In this document: one piece after another, positions 37,801 to 47,102 of the stretch | How the letters are laid out: each line of letters begins with the position of its first letter | Numbering within the stretch: the stretch's first letter is position 1 | Source: Martinezella lusitana | GTDB taxonomy: Bacteria > Pseudomonadota > Alphaproteobacteria > Rhizobiales > Rhizobiaceae | Direction of reading: 5' to 3' | Assembly: GCF_900094565.1 (NCBI RefSeq) | Contig: NZ_FMAF01000002.1 | Coordinates: 496,001-560,000, forward strand | DNA: 64,000 bases | Made by a program: the position numbers and the translations under genes | The notes under the pieces: generated by a model | Databases searched by the model: none | What the model was told of the DNA's origin: nothing | What the model saw: only the letters and a program-made list of their open reading frames with translations

Positions 37801-39009
37801 GCCCTGCGGCGCACTGGCGCTGTCGAGCGCGGCCTTGGCATCGATCTTCACCGATTGCGCTGCCCCCGTCAGCGCGATATCGACCCGTGAAATCAGGGCG
37901 CGGACCTCGCCATCCTCCATCGGCCAGCGGAAATCCACGGGGCCTGAGGTGCCGATCAAATTGGCATTGAGGCTGTTGTTGCCGGCGGGATCGAGCGTAC
38001 CGGAGGCGGCGATGACGACACTGCCGGTGGCAAGATTGCCGGTCTGAATGTCGATCTTGCCCTTGCCGTCGAAGGTTGCCGAGAGGTCGATGGTCGTCTG
38101 GCCGGTAAAGAGAGGCCGCATGGTTGGCGGCAGCAGCGAATCCACGTCGCCGCCGCCCTTGACGTCGATATGGTGCAGGCCGTCGGCGGAAAGGCTGTGA
38201 TGACCGTTGATGGCGACCGTCGGCTTGCCGTCGAGTGCCGCCTGCAGCTTGCCGGCCCAGTTGGAAAGCGGGCCTTCGCCTGAGAGGTCGATATTGATGG
38301 CCGGACTGCCGGGAAGGTGCAGGAGACCCGCCAGCATGCCGTCGCGCGGTTCGGAGATTTGCGTCTTCAGCTTCAACTGGTTTTCGGTTGGCGCAAAAGC
38401 GATGTCGGCGGAGAGCTTGGCATCGGGCACATCATGCCTGCTGGCATTGAGTGTCAGGCCGATGCTGCTGCTATTGGCCTTGACTTTGCCATCGGCAGCC
38501 AGAACGAAATCCTGTCCAGTAACCGCCTGTCCGATGCGGAGGTCGGGCAGAGCGATGGCGCCGATATCGATGGCGATCGGCAGGGAAAAGCCGCTGCTGC
38601 TATTGCTCGCAGCTTGAGGTTCCTGTGCGGGTGCGGTCGTCGAGACGGGCAAGCGCTGGAAGTCGACCACGTCTGCCGCAACGCGATCGGCATGGAATGT
38701 GCCTGTCAGCAGCGATACCGGCGACCAGTCGACGGCGAGATTCTGGACCTTGGCGAAAACGCCCTTCGTGTCTGCGACCGTGATCGAACCGACTTTCAGA
38801 TTGCCGCTGAGCAGCCCCGAAGGCGCTGCTATGATTATGGTGCGGTCGGGTGTCGAGGCGAGCTTTGCCACCTGGTCGACGGCATAGCCGGTTGCGGAAG
38901 GTACCAGGCCGACAACGAGCACAGCCGCGATCACGAGCAAGAGGATCGCCACGACCGCGTAGGCGATCCAGCGTGCCAATTTCCCGAGAATTCGAATCAA
39001 TATGCTCAT
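34819..39009 (-). CDS. tamB: Translocation and assembly module inner-membrane protein TamB
   Basis: TamB is an inner-membrane-anchored AsmA-like lipid-transport protein that spans the periplasm and works with TamA in outer-membrane protein assembly and phospholipid transport. The 1396-residue product has an N-terminal membrane anchor (residues about 13-36), a very long repetitive beta region rich in G, N, T and S, and the C-terminal DUF490 domain with GLATDPQIGFSSSPALPQDEVLAQLIFG and the closing GAAGSDGAGEAGIVYEHEY. It follows tamA after 65 bp. Confidence 0.95.
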   Translation of the reverse strand: MSILIRILGKLARWIAYAVVAILLLVIAAVLVVGLVPSATGYAVDQVAKLASTPDRTIIIAAPSGLLSGNLKVGSITVADTKGVFAKVQNLAVDWSPVSLLTGTFHADRVAADVVDFQRLPVSTTAPAQEPQAASNSSSGFSLPIAIDIGAIALPDLRIGQAVTGQDFVLAADGKVKANSSSIGLTLNASRHDVPDAKLSADIAFAPTENQLKLKTQISEPRDGMLAGLLHLPGSPAINIDLSGEGPLSNWAGKLQAALDGKPTVAINGHHSLSADGLHHIDVKGGGDVDSLLPPTMRPLFTGQTTIDLSATFDGKGKIDIQTGNLATGSVVIAASGTLDPAGNNSLNANLIGTSGPVDFRWPMEDGEVRALISRVDIALTGAAQSVKIDAKAALDSASAPQGQIGQVNFSARSDAFNLATMSGPLQLRLVVGQTAFLSPDLNRLIRAPISLTAPLQISPDTIGFNNTTLESASIGGTVNGKYTLSTKALTGNFKLFALPGVLPDSVSNKFEGTISMEGQVGGTVPTKMTLSNLAVKSNVAEISGNVALNDQSLTSDLSGKLLDLSKLIPNAEGQADIGLKAKGPLTALGIDATVKAVNVKLAGRLLDTLDIDVTGTADPKAPQANIQASGAIDGKPIRINADAVSKDDRTSIPSLSAEIGANKLQGKLDLSPSFEPSGALTFDLPDLGLLAALAGQKAEGDLKGSLDIASANGKIGLKVNANGNGIRRDDLVISKPAVALSVDDLKAFSANGSIRAAAIASGSNRIADLGLTFTQQGNRTDFDLKSTYDNAPLTASGNVETAGGQTTISLDTFAGAPRTIPVKLASPTKIVVKDGAAALNGLTIQTGGGSVTVDGTAGQALNINAKIANLPASLANVFAPTLSAEGVISGTVTVTGKATSPVVAFQTNWSGAATSQTKSAGLAPLGIKADGKFADNVVTINTNLTGQNGLALNGGGTIAIAGSKAMSLKFSGNLPFDALAGQLAAQGMVMTGTARIDMQVAGTTAAPAVTGTISTDGAKLVDVRRNLTLNGLAVTVTLDGKQAVISRLSGNLASGGSISGTGTVGITPDGGFPADIQVKFNNATYVDGTLVAATVNGTLGIKGPMLTAPMLTGNLRINKASITIPEKLPASLSEINIKHKNASAAVNAQFKDQKPEAPRSKSTTLGIDLQLEAPSQIFVRGRGIDAELGGNISVRGTASEPVVSGGFTMRRGRLTILSRRLDFTDTSKITFGGDLIPALNMEATSSVSSTTITVDVTGLATDPQIGFSSSPALPQDEVLAQLIFGQSMSKLSAMQIAQLADAASQLAGGRSTSLFEGLRSHLGVDDLDISTDANGQAQVGAGKYLNKRTYIELQQGAANKTKAIINLDVGRGVKLRGAAGSDGAGEAGIVYEHEY

Positions 39010-39074
39010 GAAAGCGATAGTAACCTCAGTGTTGTAACCGTGTGCTGAAGCGTCCGCGACAACTGTACGTTCGG

Positions 39075-41000
39075 TCAGAAGGCCTGGCCGATACCGGCAT
39101 AGATGCCATAGGCTGTGCCGTTGTTATATTTGTTCAACGGAACGGCGACATCGAGCCTGATCGGACCGAAAGGCGTAGCGTAGCGCAGGCCGACGCCCGC
39201 GCCAATGCGCAGATCGGAAAAGTCCGGAAAGGTGCTGTCGGTGACGCTGCCCATGTCGACGAAAGGCACGACGCCGATCGTGTCGGTGATCTTCACGCGG
39301 GCTTCAAACGAGGCTGTCGCATAGGAGCGTCCGCCGAGCGCATCGCCGTTGGAGTTGTAGGGCGAGATTTCCTGATAGCCGTAGCCGCGCACCGAGCCGC
39401 CGCCGCCTGCATAGAAGCGCCGGGTGGCAGGAATATCCTCGATACTGTTCGCACCCAGCAGCGAGCCGACGGCAAGCTTGCCGGCAAACACGACATTGTT
39501 GTTGGCGCCGACACCCTGATAGCCGGTGATGGATCCCTCGAAGGAGCTGAACACCGTGCCGCCCATTGTTTCATAGCTCGGCTTTGCCAGGACCGAGGCA
39601 CGGTAGCCTTCCGTCGGGTCGAGCTTATTGTCGCGCGTGTCGCGAACGTATTCGAGCGGGATCGCCACCGTCAGATAGTTGTGCTTTCCGAAGGCGTCGG
39701 TCGTGTCCGACTCGTAGCTTACCTCGCCGCCGGCGGAGACGGTGTCCCGATCGTTCAATTCGTAGGCAAGACCGGCGCTCGCCGTGACGGTGTTCGCATC
39801 ATAGGCATCCGGATGCAGGCTCTGCATCTTCAGCCCGGTGGTGAAGGTTGCCGAGGGATAGAAGGTCGCGGGCCTGACGTAGGTGATGCCGGCGGTATAG
39901 TCGAGCTGGCCGATATCGGTCGTTTCGCCGAGGCGGGAGACGGATCCTTCGATACGCAGCGAATCCGCGCGTCCCGTCAGATTGCGGTGTCCCCAATAGC
40001 CCTGCAGGCCGAAGCCATCGATGGTGGAATATTGCGCGCCGACACCGAAATAGCGCTGCTTGCCTTCGGATACCTCGATGGTCGTGGGAATGCTGCCGTC
40101 CGGCGCCAGCTTGTCGGCCTCGCGGATGGTGACGCTGGAAAAGACGCCGAGTTTTCTCAGGCGGTCCGAGGCCTTCTTCAGCTCGTCCGGCGAATACGGT
40201 TTGCCTTCGTTGATGCGGGCGTAGCGCTTGATGAAATCCGGATCGACGGACTTCTGGCCGGTGACGGCAACATTGCCGAAAGGGGCGACGGGGCCGCTAT
40301 CGATCCTCATCGACACATCGACCGTATTGGTCGCATGATCGGCGACGACGTCGCGCTTGTTCAACCTGGCAAGCGGATGACCTTCATTCTTGAAGTCGGC
40401 GACGATCTTGTCTGCGGCTTTCAGGATGGTCAGCGAGCTTGCGTCTCCACCGCGCACCAGCCCATAACGCGATGCGTCCAGACCGGCGGCATCGCCGAGC
40501 AAGCTGATGTTGCCGAGCTTGAAGAGCGGACCGGGATCGACGCTGATGGTGACGGCAACGGGCTTTGAGCGATCGAAGGTCGGCGTCGGCGGCAATGCGT
40601 CGAGGCTGGTGCCGTTGATGGTAATGGTGACCACGGCGCCATAGCGGGCTTTTTCATAGAGCGTGGCGACGAGCCGGTCCCGGTCGTCGCGTGCCTTGAC
40701 GACAACGCCGAGGTCGCCGGAGACGGGCTTGTCCTTGTCGGAAATCAGCATCGAGCTACCGCTCAAGGCTTCCTTCAGATCCCTGTCGAGATTGTCCGCC
40801 TTCAGATCGACCGTGTAGCGGACGGGGTCGGAAACCTGATCCGCGGTGTCGTCCTTGCCCCATAGCCTTATGCCGAAAATCTTGAAAGCAAAGGCGTTTT
40901 CAACGTAAACGGGCCCGAGCGCAAGCGCTGCCGCAACCGCTGCAACGGTTCCTGCTTGCCGATACGCAATACTCTTCCTCGGTCCAGTTCTTTTATGCAT
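39075..41000 (-). CDS. tamA: Outer-membrane protein TamA (BamA/Omp85 family)
   Basis: TamA is an Omp85 barrel in the outer membrane. The 641-residue product has a basic N-terminus with a signal segment (AGTVAAVAAALALGPVYVENAFA, about 17-39), POTRA domains (including GNISLLGDAAGLDASRYGL and FGNVAVTGQKSVDPDFIKRYARINEGKPYSPDELKKA), and a C-terminal barrel with the VRGYGYQ lid-lock motif (usually VRGF/Y) and a final GIGQAF ending in aromatic Phe. It is the first gene of tamA-tamB. Confidence 0.95.
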   Translation of the reverse strand: MHKRTGPRKSIAYRQAGTVAAVAAALALGPVYVENAFAFKIFGIRLWGKDDTADQVSDPVRYTVDLKADNLDRDLKEALSGSSMLISDKDKPVSGDLGVVVKARDDRDRLVATLYEKARYGAVVTITINGTSLDALPPTPTFDRSKPVAVTISVDPGPLFKLGNISLLGDAAGLDASRYGLVRGGDASSLTILKAADKIVADFKNEGHPLARLNKRDVVADHATNTVDVSMRIDSGPVAPFGNVAVTGQKSVDPDFIKRYARINEGKPYSPDELKKASDRLRKLGVFSSVTIREADKLAPDGSIPTTIEVSEGKQRYFGVGAQYSTIDGFGLQGYWGHRNLTGRADSLRIEGSVSRLGETTDIGQLDYTAGITYVRPATFYPSATFTTGLKMQSLHPDAYDANTVTASAGLAYELNDRDTVSAGGEVSYESDTTDAFGKHNYLTVAIPLEYVRDTRDNKLDPTEGYRASVLAKPSYETMGGTVFSSFEGSITGYQGVGANNNVVFAGKLAVGSLLGANSIEDIPATRRFYAGGGGSVRGYGYQEISPYNSNGDALGGRSYATASFEARVKITDTIGVVPFVDMGSVTDSTFPDFSDLRIGAGVGLRYATPFGPIRLDVAVPLNKYNNGTAYGIYAGIGQAF

Positions 41001-41252
41001 ACGCCGCTTTACGGTTACATGAGAACTTACTCAGGTTTACGTTTCCCCCGGGTTAACGCGCGGTCACCATAGAGGCAAAAGCCCCTCAGGTGTACCGTTT
41101 TGGAGTCAAAAACCTGGAAAAGATGACCGTCGAGGGGCGAACGCCCGGATTTTCGGTGGGGTTCTTGCATGTTTGGGCGAGCTTCGCGGCGACGCGCAAG
41201 AGTTGCCGCCGCCATGTCGAAGCCAAGACATTTCGCCTGGCTGGAATCAGAA

Positions 41253-41277
41253 AGTCCCGGACTTGTGGTCCGGGACT
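41253..41277 (-). terminator. Terminator of the glycine-zipper lipoprotein gene
   Basis: AGTCCCGGAC and GTCCGGGACT form a perfect 10-bp stem with a 5-base loop, 23 bp after the stop; on the minus strand TTTCTGATT follows. The 300-bp gap 41001-41300 otherwise holds only the tamA upstream region. Confidence 0.75.
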
Positions 41278-41300
41278 TCGGTATCTCGATCGAGGATCGA

Positions 41301-41588
41301 TCAGTAGCCGCCGTAGCCACCACGATAGCCGCCGCGCGGGCAATCGTCGATGTAGCGACGACCGTACCTGTCGCGATAGTAGCACTGGCCGGGCTGCTCC
41401 TGGACGCTGCCGATGACGGCACCGGAAACACCGCCGATGGCCGCGCCGACGGCAGCGCCGCGGACATTGCCGGTAACCGCGCCGCCGATGATGGCGCCGG
41501 ATGCGGCACCGATGCCAGCGCCCTGTTCAGTCGGGGTGCAGCTTGCGATGGACAAGCCGATCAATGCGAGCATAAGAACTTTTTTCAT
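41301..41588 (-). CDS. Glycine-zipper lipoprotein
   Basis: This 95-residue protein has a lipoprotein signal MKKVLMLALIGLSIASC with the lipobox cysteine at 17, then a glycine-zipper repeat (GAGIGAASGAIIGGAVTG, then NVRGAAVGAAIGGVSGAVIG, residues 24-61), and a tail rich in Arg, Gly and Tyr. Such proteins insert in or line the outer membrane. The usual signal in front is AT-rich, and about 296 bp between this gene and coxS hold nothing else I can name. Confidence 0.85.
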   Translation of the reverse strand: MKKVLMLALIGLSIASCTPTEQGAGIGAASGAIIGGAVTGNVRGAAVGAAIGGVSGAVIGSVQEQPGQCYYRDRYGRRYIDDCPRGGYRGGYGGY

Positions 41589-41884
41589 TTACTCTCTCCA
41601 ACGTTAGTTAAGCCGAACACGGCAACGTCGTCCCAATTCTTCAGCTCCACCACGATGGGCTGTCTTTGTCAGTCCTGCAACTATGGAAAATATCGTGCAA
41701 AATATGATTGTCCATTGGGCGCGAACAGTTTTTTTGTTGCTGAACGAAGGCGGCTTCTTATTCGGACAATAAAACACTCGGTGCGGCGTAGAAAATCTGC
41801 CGCGTTTCTAAAGTAGAGGTTGATTGGACTGCAAAAAAGTCAAATGATGCTCTTTGCCTCTGGAGGAGAGGCTAGGAGGAAAAT

Positions 41885-42373
41885 ATGGCAAAAGTGACTT
41901 TGACGGTGAACGGCCGTGCGGTCAGCGGCGAGTGCGAGGATCGTACGCTGCTTGTCCATTTCATCAGGGAAAAGCTTGGCCTGACGGGAACCCATGTCGG
42001 TTGCGACACGACCCAGTGCGGTGCCTGCGTCATTCATATGGACGGCAAGTCGATCAAGAGCTGTTCGATCCTGGCCGTGCAGGCTTCCGGTTCCAAGATC
42101 ACAACCATCGAGGGTCTGGCCGCCAATGGCGAGCTGCATCCGGTTCAGGCCGCCTTCAAGGAGCATCATGGCCTGCAATGCGGCTTCTGTACCCCGGGCA
42201 TGGTGATGACGGCCGTCGACATGATCAACCGTCATGGCGGAGCGCTGGACGAGAAGACGGTGCGCAGCGAGCTTGAAGGCAATATCTGTCGATGCACCGG
42301 CTATCACAATATCGTCCAGGCGGTGCTGTCAGCCAATGCCGAAATGCACGCCGCCAATCGGGCGGCCGAATAG
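41885..42373 (+). CDS. coxS: Aerobic CO dehydrogenase-like small (Fe-S) subunit
   Basis: This 162-residue subunit carries the two [2Fe-2S] clusters of a xanthine-oxidase-family molybdoenzyme. The plant-ferredoxin type cluster uses CDTTQCGAC and the following KSC; the second uses CGFCTPGM and CRCTGY. It is the first gene of an S-L-M operon. Electrons pass from the molybdenum subunit to the FAD subunit through it. Confidence 0.92.
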   Translation: MAKVTLTVNGRAVSGECEDRTLLVHFIREKLGLTGTHVGCDTTQCGACVIHMDGKSIKSCSILAVQASGSKITTIEGLAANGELHPVQAAFKEHHGLQCGFCTPGMVMTAVDMINRHGGALDEKTVRSELEGNICRCTGYHNIVQAVLSANAEMHAANRAAE

Positions 42374-42454
42374 AATTTCACCGAGATTGTCTGGCGAAGC
42401 GCCTGGACTGCTATCTTGGCGTTTGCCGGCCCCGGAACCCCAATGGAGGATGTG

Positions 42455-44800
42455 ATGGGCGTTGAAGGCATTGGTGCGCGGGTTGCGCGCAAGGAAGACA
42501 AGCGATTTCTGATGGGCAAGGGGCGCTACACCGACGATATGGTGACGCCGGGCATGAAATATGCCTATTTCGTCCGCAGCCCATATGCGCATGCGAAGAT
42601 CAAGGGCATCGACACGGCCGCGGCCCTGGCGATGCCGGGCGTGATCGGTGTGCTCGAAGGTAAGCAGTTGCTGGCCGATGGGATCGGCAACCTCATCTGC
42701 GGCTGGATGATACACTCCAAGGACGGTTCGCCGATGAAGATGGGCGCGTGGCGGCCGCTGGCGGTCGATACGGTTCGCTATGTCGGCGATGCCGTTGCAA
42801 TCGTTGTTGCCGACAGTCTTGGCGAAGCACGCGACGCCGCCGAGGCCGTGGTGGTTGACTATGAGGAGCTGCCGGTAGTCGTCCAAGCCGTGGACGCGCT
42901 GAAAGCCGGTGCGCCGCAGATACACCCGGAAGCCGCAGGCAATCTGATCTTCGATTGGGAGCTTGGCGACGCCGCGGCGACCGACAAGGCGATTGCCGAG
43001 GCCGCGCATGTCACCGATATCGAGATCTACAACAACCGGCTTTCGCCGAATGCCATGGAACCGCGCGCCACGCTCGGCATCTACGATTCGTCCGAAGATC
43101 ACTATACCTGCTATACGACGAGCCAGAACCCGCATGTAGCGCGGCTTGTCATGAGCGCCTTCTACAATGTCGCGCCGGAAAACAAGCTGCGCGTCATAGC
43201 GCCCGATGTCGGCGGCGGCTTCGGCTCGAAGATCTACATCTATCCCGAAGAGATCGTCTGCCTCTGGGCGTCGAAGAAGACCGGCGTGCCGGTCAAATGG
43301 ACGGCCGATCGCACCGAAGCGTTCCTCACCGATGCGCATGGCCGCGACCATGTCTCCAAGGTGAAGATGGCCTTCGATGCGCAGCACCGCATCACGGCGT
43401 TGAAGGTCGACACGATCGCCAATCTCGGCGCTTACATGTCGCTCTTCTCCTCATGCGTACCGACCTATCTGTATGCGACGCTGCTGTCGGGCCAATATGC
43501 CATCCCCGCGATCCATGCCAATGTCCGTGCTGTCTATACCAACACCGTGCCGGTCGACGCCTATCGCGGCGCCGGGCGTCCGGAAGCGACCTATGTGCTC
43601 GAGCGCACGGTCGAAACGGCTGCCCGCGAACTTGGGATTTCGCCGGCGGAACTGCGGCGGATCAACTTCATCCGCTCGTTCCCCCATCAGACGCCTGTCA
43701 TCATGAATTATGATGCCGGCGATTACGAAGCCTCGCTCAATGCCGCGATGCAACAGGCAGGCTGGGACGATTTCCCCGTCCGGAAGGCGGCGGCTGCCCG
43801 GCGCGGCATGAAGCGCGGCATCGGCATGAGCTGCTACATCGAGGCATGCGGTCTTGCGCCATCGCAGGCGGTGGGATCGCTCGGCGCCGGTGTCGGCCTG
43901 TGGGAATCGGCCGAGGTCCGGGTGAATGCAGTCGGCACCGTGGAAGTGCTCACCGGTTCGCACAGCCACGGCCAGGGGCATGAGACCACCTTTGCGCAGC
44001 TCGTCGCCGACCGGTTCGGCGTGCCGATCGACAGTGTCTCCATCGTCCATGGCGATACCGACAAGGTGCAGATGGGCATGGGCACCTATGGCTCCCGCTC
44101 CGGCGCGGTCGGCATGTCCGCCGTGGTCAAGGCCCTCGACAAGGTGGAGGCGAAGGCGAAGAAGATCGCCGCGCATCTCATGGAGGCCGACGAAAGCGAT
44201 ATCGTCATCGAGAATGGCGAAGTGAAGGTCGCCGGCACCGACAAGGCGCTTCCGTGGTTTCAGGTGGCGCTCGCCTCCTATACCGCGCACAATCTGCCGG
44301 CCGGAATGGAGCCGGGCCTGAAGGAAACCGCCTTCTACGATCCGGCGAATTTCACCTTCCCGGCCGGCTGCTACATCTGCGAGGTCGAGGTCGATCCGGA
44401 AACCGGCAAGACCGAGATCATCCAGTTCGTCGCGGCTGACGATTTCGGCAACATCATCAATCCGATGATCGTTGAAGGGCAGGTGCATGGCGGCATCGCG
44501 CAGGGCGTCGGCCAGGCGCTGCTGGAGGCCGTGCATTACGACGAGAGCGGCCAGCTCCTGACGGCAAGTTTCATGGATTATACCATGCCGCGTGCAGACG
44601 ACCTGCCGTCCTTCAAGATCTCGCACCAGAACACGCCATGCCCGAACAATCCACTGGGCATCAAAGGGTGCGGCGAGGCGGGCGCCATCGGTTCGCCGCC
44701 GGCGCTGATGAATGCCATCACCGACGCCATAGGTAATAACAAGCTTACCATGCCGGCCACGCCGCTCAAGGTGTGGGAAGCGGCGCAGGCCGTGGCTTGA
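42455..44800 (+). CDS. coxL: Aerobic CO dehydrogenase-like large (Mo) subunit, form II
   Basis: This 781-residue catalytic subunit binds molybdopterin cytosine dinucleotide. The active-site loop reads AYRGAGR (residues 369-375), the form II (BMS) type. True CO-oxidising form I enzymes have AYXCSFR with the copper-binding cysteine, so CO oxidation is not assured. The conserved Glu lies in GCGEAGAIGSPPA near the C-terminus. I chose the ATG at 42455 with GGAGG in front; 42443 is possible. Confidence 0.92.
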   Translation: MGVEGIGARVARKEDKRFLMGKGRYTDDMVTPGMKYAYFVRSPYAHAKIKGIDTAAALAMPGVIGVLEGKQLLADGIGNLICGWMIHSKDGSPMKMGAWRPLAVDTVRYVGDAVAIVVADSLGEARDAAEAVVVDYEELPVVVQAVDALKAGAPQIHPEAAGNLIFDWELGDAAATDKAIAEAAHVTDIEIYNNRLSPNAMEPRATLGIYDSSEDHYTCYTTSQNPHVARLVMSAFYNVAPENKLRVIAPDVGGGFGSKIYIYPEEIVCLWASKKTGVPVKWTADRTEAFLTDAHGRDHVSKVKMAFDAQHRITALKVDTIANLGAYMSLFSSCVPTYLYATLLSGQYAIPAIHANVRAVYTNTVPVDAYRGAGRPEATYVLERTVETAARELGISPAELRRINFIRSFPHQTPVIMNYDAGDYEASLNAAMQQAGWDDFPVRKAAAARRGMKRGIGMSCYIEACGLAPSQAVGSLGAGVGLWESAEVRVNAVGTVEVLTGSHSHGQGHETTFAQLVADRFGVPIDSVSIVHGDTDKVQMGMGTYGSRSGAVGMSAVVKALDKVEAKAKKIAAHLMEADESDIVIENGEVKVAGTDKALPWFQVALASYTAHNLPAGMEPGLKETAFYDPANFTFPAGCYICEVEVDPETGKTEIIQFVAADDFGNIINPMIVEGQVHGGIAQGVGQALLEAVHYDESGQLLTASFMDYTMPRADDLPSFKISHQNTPCPNNPLGIKGCGEAGAIGSPPALMNAITDAIGNNKLTMPATPLKVWEAAQAVA

Positions 44801-44818
44801 AGAGAGGAGGAGAAGATC

Positions 44819-45613
44819 ATGTACGCAACGAACTATCACCGCGCCTCCTCGGTCGACGAGGCCGTCAAGCTTCTGTCTGACGCCGACGAGGGCAAATATG
44901 TCTCTGGTGGGATGACGCTGATCGCCACCATGAAGCAGCGTCTGGCCTCGCCGAGCGATCTCGTCGATCTCAGGCATATCCCCTCGCTGAAGGGCATTCG
45001 TGTCGACGGTCGCAGGGTCACCATCGGGGCGGCGACCACCCATGCCGAGGTTGCTTCTTCGGCTGCGATCCGCTCTGTCTGTCCGGCACTTTGCGAGCTC
45101 GCCGGCATGATCGGTGATCCGCATGTCCGCCATATGGGCACGATCGGCGGATCCGTCGCCAACAACGATCCGGCGGCGGATTATCCATCCGCCATGCTGG
45201 CGCTCAACGCCACCATCGTCACCGACCGACGGCAGATCGCGGCTGAAGACTTCTTCGAAGGATTGTTCGAGACGGCGTTGAAAGGTGGCGAATTGATCAC
45301 CGCCGTCACCTTCGAGGCGCCGGAAAAGGCGGGTTACGCCAAATTCCCCAATCCGGCCTCGCGCTACGCCATGACCGGTGTCTTCGTCGCCAGGAGCGAG
45401 GCAGGCGTGCGCGTCGCGGTCACGGGTGCCGGCGCGGACGGTGTATTCCGTCAAGCCGACATGGAACGGGAACTTGCGGCGAACTGGTTGCCGGATGCCA
45501 TCACGAGCGTGACCGTCGATCCCGCGGCTCTGCTGTCCGACCTGCATGCGACGGCGGAATACCGCGCCAATCTGGTCAAGGTCATGGCCAAGCGCGCCGT
45601 GGCTGCCGCATAG
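44819..45613 (+). CDS. coxM: Aerobic CO dehydrogenase-like medium (FAD) subunit
   Basis: This 264-residue subunit binds FAD through KYVSGGMTLIATMKQRL (about 22-38) and MGTIGGSVANNDPAADYPSAMLAL (about 100-123). It passes electrons to an acceptor, perhaps quinone. The S-L-M order is that of form II operons (form I is M-S-L). No coxD, E, F or G maturation gene follows; a terminator does. Confidence 0.92.
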   Translation: MYATNYHRASSVDEAVKLLSDADEGKYVSGGMTLIATMKQRLASPSDLVDLRHIPSLKGIRVDGRRVTIGAATTHAEVASSAAIRSVCPALCELAGMIGDPHVRHMGTIGGSVANNDPAADYPSAMLALNATIVTDRRQIAAEDFFEGLFETALKGGELITAVTFEAPEKAGYAKFPNPASRYAMTGVFVARSEAGVRVAVTGAGADGVFRQADMERELAANWLPDAITSVTVDPAALLSDLHATAEYRANLVKVMAKRAVAAA

Positions 45614-45629
45614 GTCCGCTATGAAACAT

Positions 45630-45661
45630 GCCGGAGGGGCGGCTTGAACCGCCGCTCCGGC
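45630..45661 (+). terminator. Terminator of the coxSLM-like operon
   Basis: CCGGAG-G-GGCGG pairs with CCGCC-G-CTCCGG around a CTTGAA loop, with one mismatch, followed by CTCCTTCGTTT, 17 bp after the coxM stop. Confidence 0.7.
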
Positions 45662-45688
45662 TCCTTCGTTTCGGTCATGGTTTGGATT

Positions 45689-45699
45689 GTCAATTTGAC
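45689..45699. promoter_or_regulatory. Small dyad upstream of hemA
   Basis: GTCAA-T-TTGAC is a perfect dyad 135 bp before the hemA start. It overlaps TTGACGTGATCA, which only half matches the FNR/FixK consensus TTGAT-N4-ATCAA. Function is uncertain. Confidence 0.3.
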
Positions 45700-45833
45700 G
45701 TGATCATTTATTCTTGTCTGGAATTGTTCAAAATTATGGGCCAATTGCCGCAGTGGCGCGCGAAAGCGATACGGAGGGGTTGACGTGCAGACCGGCATTT
45801 ATGAAAAACGGTTGCATGGTTCTGGAGCAGATT

Positions 45834-47045
45834 ATGGATTTCGAAGCATTTTTTAAGGGCGAGCTGGACGGCCTGCACAATGAAGGCCGCTATCGTGTGT
45901 TCGCCGATCTGGAACGCCGCCGGGGCAATTTTCCGCGCGCGACGCGCTATACGCCCAATGGCCCGCAGGAAGTGACCGTCTGGTGTTCCAACGACTATCT
46001 CGGCATGGGCCAGCATCCCAAGGTCATCGAGGCGATGAAAGAGGCGATTGATCACTGTGGCGCGGGTGCGGGAGGCACCCGGAATATTTCTGGCACCAAC
46101 CACTACCATGTTCTGCTCGAGCAGGAACTCGCCGATCTGCACGGCAAGGAATCCGCGCTGATCTTCACGTCGGGCTATATTTCCAACTGGGCGACGCTCG
46201 GCACGCTCGGCGCGCGCATTCCCGGCCTCATCATCTTCTCCGATGCGCTCAACCATGCATCGATGATCGAAGGCATTCGCTATGCGAAGTGCGACAAGGT
46301 CATCTGGAAGCATAACGACCTGCACGATCTCGAGGCGAAGCTGAAGGCTGCCGATCCGAAAGCGCCGAAGCTGATCGCTTTCGAATCCGTCTATTCCATG
46401 GATGGCGATATCGCCCCGATCAAGGAGATCTGTGATCTCGCCGACAAGTATGGCGCGATGACCTATCTCGACGAAGTGCATGCCGTCGGCATGTACGGCC
46501 CGCGCGGCGGCGGCATTGCCGAGCGCGAAGGCCTGATGGATCGTCTGACCGTCATCGAGGGTACGCTCGGCAAGGCATTCGGCGTCATGGGCGGCTATAT
46601 CGCCGCATCAACGGCGCTGTGCGATTTCATCCGCTCGTTTGCCTCGGGCTTCATCTTCACCACCTCGCTGCCGCCGGCGCTTGCCGCTGGCGCCGTCGCC
46701 TCCATCCAGCACCTGAAGGTCAGCCAGTTCGAACGCATGCGCCATCAGGATCGTGTGCGCAGGCTGCGCGCCCAGCTCGATGCAGCGGGCATTCCGCACA
46801 TGCCGAACCCGAGCCATGTCGTGCCGGTCCTGGTCGGCGATGCGTCCAAGTGCAAGTGGATTTCCGACCTGCTGCTCGACAGCGGCGTCTATGTCCAGCC
46901 GATTAACTACCCCACGGTGCCGAAGAAGACCGAGCGCCTGCGCATCACGCCGACGCCGCTGCATTCGGATGGCGATATCGAGCATCTGGTCGGCGCGCTG
47001 CATGCGCTGTGGTCGCGCTGTGCGTTGGCCCGCGCAGTTGCCTGA
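45834..47045 (+). CDS. hemA: 5-aminolevulinate synthase
   Basis: HemA condenses glycine and succinyl-CoA to 5-aminolevulinate, the first step of haem and corrin synthesis in alphaproteobacteria. The 403-residue PLP enzyme has [31 protein letters not shown], and the PLP lysine at about 247 in GTLGKAFG. I chose the ATG at 45834 ([11 protein letters not shown]) because it gives the normal alphaproteobacterial N-terminus and follows a GGAG; the frame is open from 45714. Confidence 0.97.
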   Translation: MDFEAFFKGELDGLHNEGRYRVFADLERRRGNFPRATRYTPNGPQEVTVWCSNDYLGMGQHPKVIEAMKEAIDHCGAGAGGTRNISGTNHYHVLLEQELADLHGKESALIFTSGYISNWATLGTLGARIPGLIIFSDALNHASMIEGIRYAKCDKVIWKHNDLHDLEAKLKAADPKAPKLIAFESVYSMDGDIAPIKEICDLADKYGAMTYLDEVHAVGMYGPRGGGIAEREGLMDRLTVIEGTLGKAFGVMGGYIAASTALCDFIRSFASGFIFTTSLPPALAAGAVASIQHLKVSQFERMRHQDRVRRLRAQLDAAGIPHMPNPSHVVPVLVGDASKCKWISDLLLDSGVYVQPINYPTVPKKTERLRITPTPLHSDGDIEHLVGALHALWSRCALARAVA

Positions 47046-47071
47046 AGCGGCTGCTTACGTTTAACCTCAGG

Positions 47072-47102
47072 AAGGCCGCGGCTTACGCGGCCTTTTCTTT
47101 TT
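47072..47102. terminator. Bidirectional terminator between hemA and dxr
   Basis: AAGGCCGC and GCGGCCTT flank a seven-base loop, followed by TTCTTTTT on the plus strand. The stem overlaps the last codons and stop of convergent dxr. Confidence 0.85.

Noticed and set aside
34828..39048. Several long plus-strand frames opposite tamB
   Set aside because: They are antisense frames kept open by GC-rich third positions; tamB on the minus strand shows clear family sequence.
45693..45709. FNR/FixK box upstream of hemA
   Set aside because: Only the left half-site fits; TTGAC-GTGA-TCATT lacks the ATCAA right half.
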